Positions 53,642 through 62,623 of a stretch of DNA of 64,000 nt are shown in pieces; the first letter of the stretch is position 1, and every line of letters begins with the position of its first letter. The position numbers and the translations under genes were made by a program. Source of the DNA: JBBDYH01 sp040901795 (lineage in GTDB: Bacteria; Planctomycetota; Planctomycetia; Pirellulales; JALHPA01). The DNA is taken from the NCBI GenBank assembly GCA_040901795.1, contig JBBDYH010000142.1, positions 1-64,000 of the forward strand, written 5' to 3'. Under the pieces are notes generated by a model. The model saw nothing but the letters and a program-made list of their open reading frames with translations, searched no databases and was not told the DNA's origin.

Positions 53642-53662
53642 CACTGCTCGCTGCGAGCAGTG
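53642..53662. repeat. Palindrome upstream of the methyltransferase gene
   Basis: CACTGCTCGC and GCGAGCAGTG around a one-base centre; identical to 41672-41692 after gyrA except for that base. As it lies between the starts and ends of two same-strand genes, it may act as a terminator for the upstream Uma2 transcript. Confidence 0.6.
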
Positions 53663-53687
53663 CCAAAAACGCACAACTGCGATTCTA

Positions 53688-54305
53688 TCAAAGATTCTCA
53701 AATGGTGGCTTGAATCGCGGCAGGACCTCGACCGCAGGTATCTCGACTCGCTCATAGACTGCGGACATAGCAAGCGAGCACGCTAGGGACTTGACTTCGA
53801 CAATACCATCGCACCCATTCACCGCGTCCAGCCGCCAGTCGTTGGTTTGGTCGCGCCAGAATTGGTCGATGCAGTATCGGTCCTGAGCAACCAGTAGATA
53901 CTCTGCCAGGCTAGGAATGGATCGATAGTGCGCGAACTTCTTCCCACGGTCGAACGATTCGGTCGAATCGGAGAGGACCTCGATAATGACTTGCGGATTG
54001 AGCAATACGTGGACATCACGATGCTTCATGATCTCCGGCTTACCACAGACAACAATGGTGTCGGCATAGCTGTAAAGTCCCGTCGGGCATTTGATCATCA
54101 AATCGCTGGGCAGGACCTCACAGGCGGTTCCGCGCAACTTGTCGTGCAGTATTCCGACAACGTTCGCGGCAATCCGATTGTGCGACAAGCTGGCGCCCGC
54201 CATGGCGAAGATCTCCCCATCGTAGTACTGACTCTTGTACTCGGCGCCTTCCTCCAGGTTCAGGTACTCTTCGACGGTGTATCGCTTTTGGGGCAGGGTA
54301 GACAT
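53688..54305 (-). CDS. Uma2-family (DUF820) endonuclease-like protein
   Basis: 205 residues from ATG 54305, with GGAGG upstream. It has the Uma2 core: RYTVEEYLNLEEGAEYKSQY followed by YDGEIFAMAGAS, and LLNPQVIIEVLSDSTESFDR followed by GKKFAHYRSIPSLAEYLLV. The PD-(D/E)XK nuclease-like fold is predicted for this family, with Asp in YDGE and Glu in IEVLS as candidate metal ligands. The family is greatly expanded in planctomycetes and cyanobacteria, and its biological role is unknown. A second Uma2 gene lies at the right edge. Confidence 0.88.
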   Translation of the reverse strand: MSTLPQKRYTVEEYLNLEEGAEYKSQYYDGEIFAMAGASLSHNRIAANVVGILHDKLRGTACEVLPSDLMIKCPTGLYSYADTIVVCGKPEIMKHRDVHVLLNPQVIIEVLSDSTESFDRGKKFAHYRSIPSLAEYLLVAQDRYCIDQFWRDQTNDWRLDAVNGCDGIVEVKSLACSLAMSAVYERVEIPAVEVLPRFKPPFENL

Positions 54306-54433
54306 TGCGGAACCTCCGCGGACTGAGTGCTTGCACACTGGTCATTCTATCAGGCGCGAGGCTGCTTCACATCCGCCAGCTCGTTCGTAAAAACCAAGCA
54401 GCCTGAAGGCTGAACTCCAACAGCCAAACAAAA

Positions 54434-54488
54434 CGATCCACCGCACGCAGTCGCCTTCAGGACGGAGCGACATGCCTGCGGTGGATCG
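54434..54488. repeat. Inverted repeat between Uma2 and lipoprotein genes
   Basis: Arms CGATCCACCGCA (54434-54445) and TGCGGTGGATCG (54477-54488) are perfect complements with a 31-base loop. A further short element AGCCTGAAGGCT lies about 45 bases before it. It may be part of the lipoprotein terminator. Confidence 0.65.
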
Positions 54489-54572
54489 AGGTCCGCGCAA
54501 GCGCCCGAAGACGCTTGCACGAGCCGCATACCTTGGATTTTTCGGCGGCGCTTGGTCCGCCGCGCCGGACTG

Positions 54573-54794
54573 CTAATTCATCAGGATCGGCGCCGGCGTG
54601 ATCGTCGGAGCGCCAAACACCGGCTGTCCGCAGTTCGGATCGATGATCGTCGCGGCGGGAGCGGTGATCGGCGGGCAGACCGGCATGGCGGCAGTCAGCG
54701 GCCGACGGAAGCAACTTGTCAAGTCGCAGCAGTTGCAGCCAGTGGCGACAGCCGTGAGCATCGCTACGGCCGACAAAACCAACAGCTTTTTCAT
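54573..54794 (-). CDS. Small Cys-rich lipoprotein
   Basis: 73 residues from ATG 54794, with GGAGAAGG seven bases upstream. MKKLLVLSAVAMLTAVATGC is a lipoprotein signal peptide with lipobox ATGC. The short mature part has clustered cysteines (CNCCDLTSC) and a Pro-rich tail (APTITPAPILMN). I do not recognise a family. An upstream frame reaching 55016 is not likely to be translated. The gene is divergent from the hydrolase gene. Confidence 0.75.
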   Translation of the reverse strand: MKKLLVLSAVAMLTAVATGCNCCDLTSCFRRPLTAAMPVCPPITAPAATIIDPNCGQPVFGAPTITPAPILMN

Positions 54795-55210
54795 GATTGA
54801 CCTTCTCCGAAAAACGGACCTGGGCGAGTACGGTGGGAGCGAATGGCTCGGTCGGTCGGATCGGGCGAACTCGCCGGCAAGCGAGCACGCCTCGATCATC
54901 CGAGTAACCGAGCCATTCGCCGGTTCAGCGGTGGGCTGAGCAACTCTACACCACCGTTTCCGTTGTGCAAACGCAACGTGCGGTTTTTTTGAACAAAGGG
55001 GTTGCAAGAGCACCACGCGGAGTGTCTAAAAACCAGACTGGCGCTGGTCGATGGGTTAGGAAGGCTATGGCGGCGTCAGCTCATCGCCGTCGGTCCAGCC
55101 TGAGTTTCCGACTTCGTCCAACCCGCCTCGCCAGGACGCGAAGGTCCTTTTCGCCGAAGGAGCGGCCGCTACGCGACAGTCCGGCTTTCGCTTCCCACGC
55201 TCCTTGATTC
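54795..55210. promoter_or_regulatory. Divergent region with a long-armed hairpin in the lipoprotein leader
   Basis: 416 bases between two divergent genes. Perfect 14-base arms GCGAATGGCTCGGT (54839-54852) and ACCGAGCCATTCGC (54907-54920) enclose a 54-base loop, itself GC-rich and self-complementary in part. In the lipoprotein transcript the structure would end 44 bases before the start codon. No promoter was identified with confidence. Confidence 0.5.
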
Positions 55211-56323
55211 ATGATTCGCACGTCTCGCCATTGCAGGTCGTGTTTGCCGGTCCCGGTTTACTCGCGCGCGGCCAAGGCGCTCGCCGGGCTCGTCGTTGCG
55301 CTGGCCTGTACAGCGACGACGGCCGTCCTGGGACACGAAGTCGCTACGGCGAAGGCGACGCATGCCGAAACGCGCTCTGCGGTAAAAACGGCGTCAGCGC
55401 GAATCGAGTCAGCGCTGGCTCACGAACCTGGCGGCACACGGAGTGGGCCGGCTACGACTTGCCCCTCTTGTGTTCGGGTTGCCGATCAGGTCTGGGTCAT
55501 CAGCACGCGGCGGCTGGGTTGCACAACGGCTATCGATGCGACGCCGAACTTTGCCGTCCAGCAACGCCTGACGGACGGTTCGTGGGCGCCGGCGTCGATT
55601 TCCGAGTTTATTGCCGCCGATGATCCCGCGATTCCGACGTGCTTCGTCATGCACGGAAACCAGGTCGATACGGCGCTGGCTGTCGCGCAAGGCATGCGCG
55701 CCTACCAGGCTCTGACGGCGTCTTTGCCGGCGGACCAATCTCTGCGGTTCGTGATCTGGTCATGGCCCAGCGACCGGATCCATGGCATCCTCAAAGACGT
55801 ACGGATCAAAGCCGTGCGGACGACGACTGAAGGGCAATACCTGGCCTGGACGTTGCACCAGCTCAATCCACAGACGCCGGTGAGCGTGGTCGGTTTCAGC
55901 TACGGGGCGCGCATCGCGACCGGCGCCCTGCATGTGCTGGCAGGCGGAAGTTTGAATGGTTTTTCGCTTCCGCCGTCGCAATCGCCGCGTGCTCCGATGC
56001 GCGCGGTCCTGGTCGCGCCTGGATTGCACAACCACTGGCTCGCTGAGGGGCATTACCACGGCCGCGCCTTGGAGATTGTCGATGAAATGCTGCTCATCAA
56101 GAACAGTTGCGACTCGGCGCTCAGGCGGTACCGCTTTGTCGATACGAGCCGCAGCGCGGAGGCTCTGGGCTACACCGGTCCGGTCGGCTGGTCGTCGCAA
56201 TATGGAAAAATCCGCACGGTGGATGCTTGCTGCGACTTAGGCAAAGCGCACGATTGGGAGTTGCATCTCGCTTCGCCGCGCTATGCCGCGCTGATGCGGC
56301 AGTATACTTGGCCCCTTCCGTAG
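55211..56323 (+). CDS. Exported alpha/beta hydrolase-like protein
   Basis: 370 residues. The N-terminus carries a hydrophobic segment (AAKALAGLVVALACTATTAV) after about 18 basic residues, so it is probably secreted or membrane-bound. The nucleophile elbow is VSVVGFSYGARIATGAL, with HGNQVDTALAVAQG (oxyanion region) before it and a late DWELHLASPRY His candidate. It resembles uncharacterised planctomycete hydrolases rather than a named enzyme. The substrate is unknown. No convincing ribosome-binding site precedes the ATG, so the true start may lie further downstream. Confidence 0.75.
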   Translation: MIRTSRHCRSCLPVPVYSRAAKALAGLVVALACTATTAVLGHEVATAKATHAETRSAVKTASARIESALAHEPGGTRSGPATTCPSCVRVADQVWVISTRRLGCTTAIDATPNFAVQQRLTDGSWAPASISEFIAADDPAIPTCFVMHGNQVDTALAVAQGMRAYQALTASLPADQSLRFVIWSWPSDRIHGILKDVRIKAVRTTTEGQYLAWTLHQLNPQTPVSVVGFSYGARIATGALHVLAGGSLNGFSLPPSQSPRAPMRAVLVAPGLHNHWLAEGHYHGRALEIVDEMLLIKNSCDSALRRYRFVDTSRSAEALGYTGPVGWSSQYGKIRTVDACCDLGKAHDWELHLASPRYAALMRQYTWPLP

Positions 56324-56324
56324 C

Positions 56325-56372
56325 CCTCTCGCTCCGCGAGAGGAAGCCTGTTCCATCACGCGGAGCGTGATG
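56325..56372. repeat. Two short palindromes (GCTCCGC family)
   Basis: CCTCTCGCTCCGCGAGAGG (56325-56343) and CATCACGCGGAGCGTGATG (56354-56372) are perfect palindromic stems around a CTCCG-type centre. Both recur, in the other order and orientation, at 58350-58391. Confidence 0.75.
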
Positions 56373-56396
56373 ACTGAACCGCTAGAAGGCCGGCGG

Positions 56397-57353
56397 CTAC
56401 GCCACTCGCTGCAAACGCCCCTGGACCTCCGCCAGCGCCTGCATATTGGCCAAGCCATCTTCGGCGGGCTCGATCAGCGCGCCGCGCTCGATGCTTTCGC
56501 AAAACGCCTTGACTTGCTCCGCGTACTGCTGCGCCGGGCCAAAGGAAATCGTTTCCACGCGCTCGCCACGGCGAATCACCAGCTCGCTCGTCTCGGCTGG
56601 CAAAACGCCGCCCGGCAATTCGATCGCGGCTTTGGTCCCGACGACCTCCAGCCGATTACGATAGGGACACTCGAAACTGCAATCGATCAGAGCCACGACG
56701 CCGCTGCGAAATCGCAGTGCGAAGCCGTCGGTCATGTCAACTCCGGTCGTGTGTGGTCGTGACCAGCCGGCGACTTCGATCGGCTCGGTTCGTGTGAACA
56801 GCCGGGCGGCGTTGATGCCGTAGCAACCCAGATCGAAAAGCGCTCCGCCCGCTTGCTGTGGTTGCAGCCGCCAATCGCTGCGCTGAATGTCGAACGAAAA
56901 GTCCATCTTCACCAGCCTTAACTCGCCTAGTTCTCCCGCGGCGATCATTTCACACACCCGCCGCACGCGCGGGTGGTGCCGCCACATGAAGGCCTCCATT
57001 AAGATCACACCGTGGCGGCGGCAGCCGGCGGCCATTTGCGCGGCTTCGTCGACCGTGCGCGCCATGGGTTTCTCGCACAGCACGTGTTTTCCCGCGGCGG
57101 CGGCATGGATTGTGAACTCGGCGTGCTGGTCGTTGGCCAGCGGAATATAGACGGCGTCAATCGCTGGATCAGCCAGGAGGGCATCGTACGAGTCGTAGGC
57201 GCGTGGGATCTTGTACTCGTCGGCCCACGCGCGCGCCGTTTCGCCGCGGCGGCTGGCGATCGCGCTCAACTCGGCCCTGCCGGACGAACGAATGCCGTCG
57301 ATCATGCCCCGGCGGCAAATGCGGGCACAGCCCAGGATGCCAAAGTGAATCAT
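56397..57353 (-). CDS. Gfo/Idh/MocA-family oxidoreductase
   Basis: 318 residues. The N-terminal Rossmann fold is IHFGILGCARICRRGMIDGI, and the family motif EKPMARTVDEAAQMA contains the conserved Lys of the active site (CEKP). The C-terminal domain has GGALFDLGCYGINAARLFT. The family oxidises or reduces sugars and related compounds with NAD(P); the substrate cannot be read from sequence. It overlaps no other gene; the aminotransferase gene starts 84 bases away in the opposite direction. Confidence 0.9.
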   Translation of the reverse strand: MIHFGILGCARICRRGMIDGIRSSGRAELSAIASRRGETARAWADEYKIPRAYDSYDALLADPAIDAVYIPLANDQHAEFTIHAAAAGKHVLCEKPMARTVDEAAQMAAGCRRHGVILMEAFMWRHHPRVRRVCEMIAAGELGELRLVKMDFSFDIQRSDWRLQPQQAGGALFDLGCYGINAARLFTRTEPIEVAGWSRPHTTGVDMTDGFALRFRSGVVALIDCSFECPYRNRLEVVGTKAAIELPGGVLPAETSELVIRRGERVETISFGPAQQYAEQVKAFCESIERGALIEPAEDGLANMQALAEVQGRLQRVA

Positions 57354-57436
57354 TGGGAGTAGGGAGTAGGGTGGCCGAGTCCGCGAGGCCCACGTGCCAC
57401 CTAGGGGCCAGGCGTCTGTTCAGTTACGATGGGAGT

Positions 57437-58348
57437 ATGCCCGAACCGGTGGCCTTTCTCAACGGCGAATTCGTCCCGTCCAGCGCTCTGTGCGTGCCGG
57501 TCTACGACGCCGGCTTTGTGCTAGGCGCCACAGTAACCGAGCAACTGCGCACGTTCGCCGGCCGCTTGTTTCAGCTCGATGCGCATCTCGCGCGGCTGCG
57601 ACGATCGCTGGAGATTGTCGAGATTGAGCTACCCTTCCCCTCGGCGGCTCTGGAGGAAGCGGCGGAGCGGTTGGCGACCGAGAACCACCAGCTCCTACAA
57701 CCGGGCGACGATCTCGGCCTGGCGATCTTCGTCACGCCTGGGAACTATGCTTCGCTGGCTGACGGGCGGGATGATGGCGCGCGGATCGCCATGCATACGT
57801 ATCGCCTTGCGTTCGGCCGCTGGGCGGCATGGTACGACGGTGGATGCCACCTGGTCACGACACCGATCCAGCAGATACCGCCCGAGTGCTGGCCGGCGGA
57901 GCTCAAGTGCCGCAGCCGGATGCACTACGTGCTCGCCGACCTGGCCGCGAAGAAAAAAGACCCCCGCGCGCGCGCCGTGCTGCTCGATCGCCAGGGCCGC
58001 GTCACCGAAACCGCTACGGCCAACGTGCTGGCTTATCGCGCCGGTGAGGGACTCCTTTCACCGCGCTACGGGACGATCCTACCGGGAATCAGCCTCACGT
58101 TCGTCCGCGAATTGGCGGAATTGCAAAGAATCCCGTTCATCGAGCGCGATCTGTCGGCCGACGATCTTACGACGGCCGACGAAGTGCTGCTGACCAGCAC
58201 GCCGAACGCACTGCTGCCGGTCGTGGACATGAACGGCCGCGCAATCGGCAAGGGCCGGCCGGGCGAGGTGTATCGCAAGCTGCTCGCCGCCTGGGGCCAC
58301 GCGGTCGGCGTTGATATCGCCGGCCAGGCCCGGCGGTTTGCAGTGTAG
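57437..58348 (+). CDS. Class IV PLP-dependent aminotransferase
   Basis: 303 residues from ATG 57437, the point at which similarity starts (MPEPVAFLNGEFVPSSALCV). The class IV pattern is VYDAGFVLGATVTEQLRTFA and, for the PLP-binding Lys, WPAELKCRSRMHYVLAD. The end GRVTETATANVLAYRAGEGL and ILPGISLTFVRELAE is typical too. It could be a branched-chain or D-amino acid aminotransferase or an aminodeoxychorismate lyase; sequence alone does not separate these. Alanine dehydrogenase follows 155 bases downstream on the same strand, which would fit amino acid nitrogen metabolism. Confidence 0.85.
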   Translation: MPEPVAFLNGEFVPSSALCVPVYDAGFVLGATVTEQLRTFAGRLFQLDAHLARLRRSLEIVEIELPFPSAALEEAAERLATENHQLLQPGDDLGLAIFVTPGNYASLADGRDDGARIAMHTYRLAFGRWAAWYDGGCHLVTTPIQQIPPECWPAELKCRSRMHYVLADLAAKKKDPRARAVLLDRQGRVTETATANVLAYRAGEGLLSPRYGTILPGISLTFVRELAELQRIPFIERDLSADDLTTADEVLLTSTPNALLPVVDMNGRAIGKGRPGEVYRKLLAAWGHAVGVDIAGQARRFAV

Positions 58349-58349
58349 T

Positions 58350-58418
58350 CATCACGCTCCGCGTGATGATGACCTCTCGCGGAGCGAGAGGGCTACACTG
58401 CGGCACACGGAGTGTGCC
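58350..58418. repeat. Cluster of three palindromes between aminotransferase and ald
   Basis: CATCACGCTCCGCGTGATG (58350-58368), CCTCTCGCGGAGCGAGAGG (58373-58391) and GGCACACGGAGTGTGCC (58402-58418) follow each other directly. All have a CGGAG/CTCCG centre. The first begins one base after the aminotransferase stop codon. Confidence 0.78.
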
Positions 58419-58503
58419 TACTACATAACCGGCAATACGCGCCTACAATGGCAACGACATGATCGTTGGCCAGTTTCGTTCGGTTTAAACCGCGGAGGTT
58501 CTT

Positions 58504-59619
58504 GTGATCATCGGCGTACCCAAGGAAGTCAAGCGCGATGAATACCGCGTGGCCATGCTGCCGGTCGGCGTCGAAGAGTTGACGCGCGCCGGCCACCAGG
58601 TTCTCGTGCAGCGCGAAGCGGGGATCGGCTCTGGTCTGGCCGACGCGCTCTACGAAGAGGCGGGAGCGAAGCTGGTCGACAAGGCGGCCGACCTGTTTGC
58701 CGCCGCCGGCTTGATCGTGAAGGTCAAAGAGCCGCAGCCCGACGAGCTGCCGCAGATTCGCAGGGGACAAGTCATTTTCACGTACTTTCACTTTGCCGCC
58801 GACCGGGTGTTGACGGAGGGCTTCCTCGCCACCGGCGCCACCGCGGTGGCCTATGAAACTCTTCGCGACGACGCCGGCCGTTTGCCCTTGCTCACGCCGA
58901 TGAGCGAAGTCGCCGGGCGGATGAGCATTCAAGAAGGCGCCAAGTACCTCGAAAGGCCGCAGATGGGACGTGGTATTCTCTTAGGCGGCGTTCCCGGCGT
59001 CGCCCCTGCGAACATCACGATTCTGGGCGGAGGCGTCGTCGGCGCGAACGCGGCGAAGGTCGCGGCCGGTTTTGGCGCCAACATTGGCCTGCTCGACGTG
59101 AACATGGACCGGCTTCGCTACCTCGACGACGTTACACCGGCCAATGTCGATGTGCTCTTCAGCGATCGCCACACAATCCGCGAGCAGCTCTCGCGGGCCG
59201 ACCTGGTGATCGGCGCCGTGCTGATCCCCGGCGCCAAAGCCCCGCGTCTCATCCAGCGCGAAGACTTGAAGCACATGAAGCCGGGCAGCGTGATCATCGA
59301 CGTGGCGATCGATCAGGGGGGCTGCGTCGAGACGAGTCGCCCGACGACGCACAGCGAACCGACCTACATCATCGATGAGGTGCTGCATTACTGCGTGACG
59401 AACATGCCCGGCGCCGTCGGCCGCACCAGCACCTACGCCTTGTGCAACGTGACGCTTCCCTGGGCGCTGGCCATTGCCAATCTGGGGATTGAGCGAGCCG
59501 CGGCGGAGCTGCGGCCGGTGGCACGGGCGATCAACATCATGGCCGGCGAAGTCACCAACCGCGCCGTGGCCGAGACGTTTGGCATGAGCTACAGCAAGCG
59601 CTTTGCAGCGTCGGGGTAG
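58504..59619 (+). CDS. ald: Alanine dehydrogenase
   Basis: 371 residues, the standard length; the start is GTG 58504 with GGAGG five bases upstream. The enzyme interconverts L-alanine and pyruvate with NAD+ and ammonia. Signatures: IGVPKEVKRDEYRVAMLPVG at the N-terminus, KVKEPQPDELPQIRRGQVIF with the substrate-binding Lys, TYFHFAADR with the catalytic His, and the NAD fold ITILGGGVVGANAAKVAAG. The Asp in SVIIDVAIDQGGCVETSRPT is conserved. A row of palindromes lies before it, and another after it. Confidence 0.95.
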   Translation: MIIGVPKEVKRDEYRVAMLPVGVEELTRAGHQVLVQREAGIGSGLADALYEEAGAKLVDKAADLFAAAGLIVKVKEPQPDELPQIRRGQVIFTYFHFAADRVLTEGFLATGATAVAYETLRDDAGRLPLLTPMSEVAGRMSIQEGAKYLERPQMGRGILLGGVPGVAPANITILGGGVVGANAAKVAAGFGANIGLLDVNMDRLRYLDDVTPANVDVLFSDRHTIREQLSRADLVIGAVLIPGAKAPRLIQREDLKHMKPGSVIIDVAIDQGGCVETSRPTTHSEPTYIIDEVLHYCVTNMPGAVGRTSTYALCNVTLPWALAIANLGIERAAAELRPVARAINIMAGEVTNRAVAETFGMSYSKRFAASG

Positions 59620-59657
59620 TGTAGGGTGGGCTCTGCCCACCATTCCTATTCTGCCCT

Positions 59658-59783
59658 CGTTCCCACGCTCTGCGTGGGAACGAAGCTCTCGCCGCTCCGC
59701 GGCGCGTTTCAACTGCTCCCTCCCTCTTTTGATTCGTGCCGCGGAGCGGCACAGGCGACGTTCCCACGCAGAGCGTGGGAACG
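59658..59783. repeat. Palindrome cluster between ald and DUF4159 gene
   Basis: Two 25-base palindromes of the TTCCCACGC-TGCGTGGGAA type (59658-59682 and 59759-59783) enclose GTGCCGCGGAGCGGCAC (59736-59752). The outer copies are also complementary to each other, so an alternative 126-base hairpin can form between the convergent genes. Confidence 0.78.
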
Positions 59784-59796
59784 AGAGTTAGACCAA

Positions 59797-62331
59797 CTAC
59801 TTCAACAACGAATACAACAACACATTGATCGCGATCTTTTCGGCGTCCTCGCGGACGTAGCCTTCGCACTCGACCGAGTCGTGTTTCTCCAGCGCACAGC
59901 TCAAGTCGTACTTCGAAAAGATGACGGCGTATCGGCCGTCGTTACCCACTTTGATCCCTTCGAGCTCGGGCGGGCCACGGCGGATCCGCGCATCGGCCCG
60001 GGCGCCTTCGCCGCGGGCCTGAGGCTCGCGGCGAGCAACGCTCGAAAGATCGGTTCCATCGAACGTCGTGGTGAACATCTCGTGGTCCGCTGGGATCGGC
60101 TCGAGTTTGCCCTCGGGAAACATCTGCTGCATCTCTCTCCGAAAGGAATCGGCGAAGGCCGTGTTCGCGCAGATCGCATCGACCAAGAGAGTGCCCCCCC
60201 GCTCGTCGGAGAGGTATTTCTGCAACTGTTCGCGCTCGGCGGGCGTAAAGCGGAAGGCGCTGCGACCGTGCATGAACACGAAGTGGTGGTCGAAAAGCGC
60301 CTTGCTGGTGATGGGAATCGGCTCGGACGGCGCGGCGGCTTTGACCCCCATTTCGCGCTCGATCGCGCGCAGCATGCCGGGAAGGGCTCCGGGCGCGGCG
60401 TCACAGCCCCCAGGATGGCTGAGCTTAGCGAGATACATCACCGAGCGGTCCGAGGTATCGTGCGTCGTTTCATTGGCCTTGAGGCCAAAGTTCTCTTCTT
60501 TGCTTTTCAACTCACGGTTCGTGGCATAGGCCAGCACGTTGATGCCAATGGCTTGCGCGCCCGCGATTTCGGCGGCGATCTTCGGCGAAAATTTTTGATT
60601 CCGGCCCGCCGATACTTCCCAGTAGCACGAAAGATTGCCGGCCGGGTCGTTTTCCCAGGGGGGCGGGGCATAGATCACCGACGTGCGGCAGCCGTACTCA
60701 ATTCCCAACAGCGGGCGTAGCTGGTCCGGCGGCACGGACTGTTCGGCGCGCCAGACGGGATGCTCGGGTCCCAGCAGCTTGAGACGATGCTCCGGCTTGT
60801 CTTCGAAAACTTTTTCCATCAGCTTGCGAAAGCCCGCATCGAAGCTGGCGGGATTTGGATCGCTGCGGTCGGGCTTTTTGGCGGTTCCGCAAGTCGCCTC
60901 GGCAAAGATAAACCCTCCACGGTCGAGATAATCGCGCAGCCTTTTGGCTTGCTCGCCCGAGACCTCGGGCGCCTGACTGCCGTTGATGAACAGCACGGGC
61001 GCTTGCAGCAGATCCTCGACGCTCGCTCGGTTCAAATCGATCACTTGCCACGACAGTCCAATTGGGAAATCGTGCTTCCACTTCACCTCGGCATACGACG
61101 TCAAGTTGGCCACATCGGCGCGATGATGGTTCCAATCGTCCGTCCGGCCGTGTTGCAGCTTACCGATGACGACCGGCCGGCGTCCCTTCGACATAAACAA
61201 TAGCGCGAAGCTGGTGCCGATCAGCTCTTCGCTTTCGACAATGTTCCCCCCTTGCCAGATACCGGTGGGTTGTTGGATGTTGACGAACATCGCTGCGCCT
61301 TCGCGATACCAGTCGTGCGGTTCGCCGTTCCGGTTGATCACAAACCGCTGCCCGGTCAGCCGGCCGACGCGCTCGATGCCGTACAGATAGTAAAAGATCC
61401 AGCCGCCGCCGACATCACCGGTGGATGGGTTGTTGTGGACAGTGAAAGTATTCCCGAGCCAGGCCAGAGCCTTGTCAATCCGCTCGTCCGATTTTTGAAC
61501 GCCGCAGCACTCGATTTCGTCGCCCTTGACCTCCGCATTGCTTTGGCCCACTCGCCCCGAAGCGATAATGAGCGATGCCACACCGGCACAGGTCATGCTG
61601 CCCGTGCCCGGAAGCTGGCCCCTGAATCGCGTTCCTCTCTTTTCATAGGCCCAACTGAAGTCGTTATTGTTTTGGGCGCTCTCCCAATACGCCAACGCCA
61701 GCCGCCAGGTGGCCGCGTCTACTTGCACGCCGGCACGCTCGGCTTCGTATAACGCCAAGAGTGCAAACTGTGAGTTCGAGTTATCGCCCGCGGCGGAACT
61801 GGGGGCAGCATAGGTCCACGCGCCTTTGTTCGAGCCGTCCTTGATCTGATGGCTTTCCAACCAGCGCACGTTGCGCGCGATGAGCTGCGCGTCCTTGGCG
61901 GGCTCGGCGGCGCAGAGCACCATGGTGTGCAGCGCCACGACATAGGTCTGGTCAGGTTGCATGTCGCGAATCGCCTTGAGTGCGCGCTGGATCGATCTGT
62001 CTTCCAGCGGCACACCGGAGTTCAACAGTGCCAAGGCGCACAAGCAGGTCACGCCGCCGGGGCGCTGACCATAATCGTCCCACTCGCCACTCGGTTGTTG
62101 CTTCCCCTTCAGATAATTCACGCCCTGCTCAATTGCGTTTCGCACTTGCTCGGCAGTCACTCCCTTTGCCGCGGCCTCGTCTCCATTCCCACCTGGGATG
62201 CCCAATCGCTGAGCCGCTCGCAGTGGCCGTCCCGCCGGTGGCACTTGCCCGTTTAGCGGACTGAGTGCCAGCACCGAAACGAGCAAGACAGCGACAGCGA
62301 AGCACGCAATACCGGCGCGCAGAGAATACAT
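59797..62331 (-). CDS. Exported DUF4159 protein with terpenoid-cyclase-like N-terminal domain
   Basis: 844 residues. The signal peptide (GIACFAVAVLLVSVLALSPL) is followed, at about 55-385, by alpha/alpha toroid repeats of prenyltransferase/squalene-cyclase type (QGVNYLKGKQQPSGEWDDYG, GACAGVASLI-like MTCAGVASLIIASG). A DUF4159-like block follows at about 400-560 (LLQAPVLFINGSQAPEVSGE, LRDYLDRGGFIFAEATCG), and a second at the C-terminus (FVFMHGRSAFRFTPAEREQL, LSDERGGTLLVDAICANTAF). It is divergent from the MoxR gene, the usual planctomycete neighbourhood. A role in envelope assembly is inferred, not shown. Confidence 0.88.
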   Translation of the reverse strand: MYSLRAGIACFAVAVLLVSVLALSPLNGQVPPAGRPLRAAQRLGIPGGNGDEAAAKGVTAEQVRNAIEQGVNYLKGKQQPSGEWDDYGQRPGGVTCLCALALLNSGVPLEDRSIQRALKAIRDMQPDQTYVVALHTMVLCAAEPAKDAQLIARNVRWLESHQIKDGSNKGAWTYAAPSSAAGDNSNSQFALLALYEAERAGVQVDAATWRLALAYWESAQNNNDFSWAYEKRGTRFRGQLPGTGSMTCAGVASLIIASGRVGQSNAEVKGDEIECCGVQKSDERIDKALAWLGNTFTVHNNPSTGDVGGGWIFYYLYGIERVGRLTGQRFVINRNGEPHDWYREGAAMFVNIQQPTGIWQGGNIVESEELIGTSFALLFMSKGRRPVVIGKLQHGRTDDWNHHRADVANLTSYAEVKWKHDFPIGLSWQVIDLNRASVEDLLQAPVLFINGSQAPEVSGEQAKRLRDYLDRGGFIFAEATCGTAKKPDRSDPNPASFDAGFRKLMEKVFEDKPEHRLKLLGPEHPVWRAEQSVPPDQLRPLLGIEYGCRTSVIYAPPPWENDPAGNLSCYWEVSAGRNQKFSPKIAAEIAGAQAIGINVLAYATNRELKSKEENFGLKANETTHDTSDRSVMYLAKLSHPGGCDAAPGALPGMLRAIEREMGVKAAAPSEPIPITSKALFDHHFVFMHGRSAFRFTPAEREQLQKYLSDERGGTLLVDAICANTAFADSFRREMQQMFPEGKLEPIPADHEMFTTTFDGTDLSSVARREPQARGEGARADARIRRGPPELEGIKVGNDGRYAVIFSKYDLSCALEKHDSVECEGYVREDAEKIAINVLLYSLLK

Positions 62332-62457
62332 GGAAGTGCTCCAAGCAATTAGGGATCAATACGCTCTATTCTAGTATGCCGCTCGCTGCCGACAACGCGA
62401 GCAGCGTCGATTGCCGGGTTGGCGATTGAACGGGTAAGATGGCGGCGGAAGGCCTTT

Positions 62458-62585
62458 TTCCCATGCTCCGCATGGGAACACACTGCCGGCGAGGCTCTGC
62501 CTCGCGTGTTGCAGATGACCGCGCCCTGTATGCTGCCGGCAGGCAGAGCCTGCATTGCAGTGCGTTTCCAGGCGGAGCCTGGGAA
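62458..62585. repeat. Palindrome cluster upstream of moxR
   Basis: TTCCCATGCTCCGCATGGGA (62458-62478), GAGGCTCTGCCTC (62491-62503), AGGCAGAGCCT (62541-62551) and TTCCAGGCGGAGCCTGGGAA (62566-62585) lie in the divergent region, again with CTCCG/CTCTG centres. They may separate the promoters of the two genes. Confidence 0.75.
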
Positions 62586-62623
62586 CGAGCGATTTCCACT
62601 CGAGTCACAGCAAAGGACATCCA

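Noticed and set aside
59626..60720. Plus-strand frame of 364 codons opposite the DUF4159 gene
   Set aside because: It begins in intergenic palindromes and then runs antisense to a gene with recognisable domains.
56325..62585. CRISPR array
   Set aside because: The repeats are single palindromes scattered between genes with varying arms; there are no regular spacers and no cas genes.
62555..62623. Upstream ATG start for moxR
   Set aside because: The added residues are the translation of an intergenic palindrome; the TTG at 62624 has a good ribosome-binding site and family similarity begins there.
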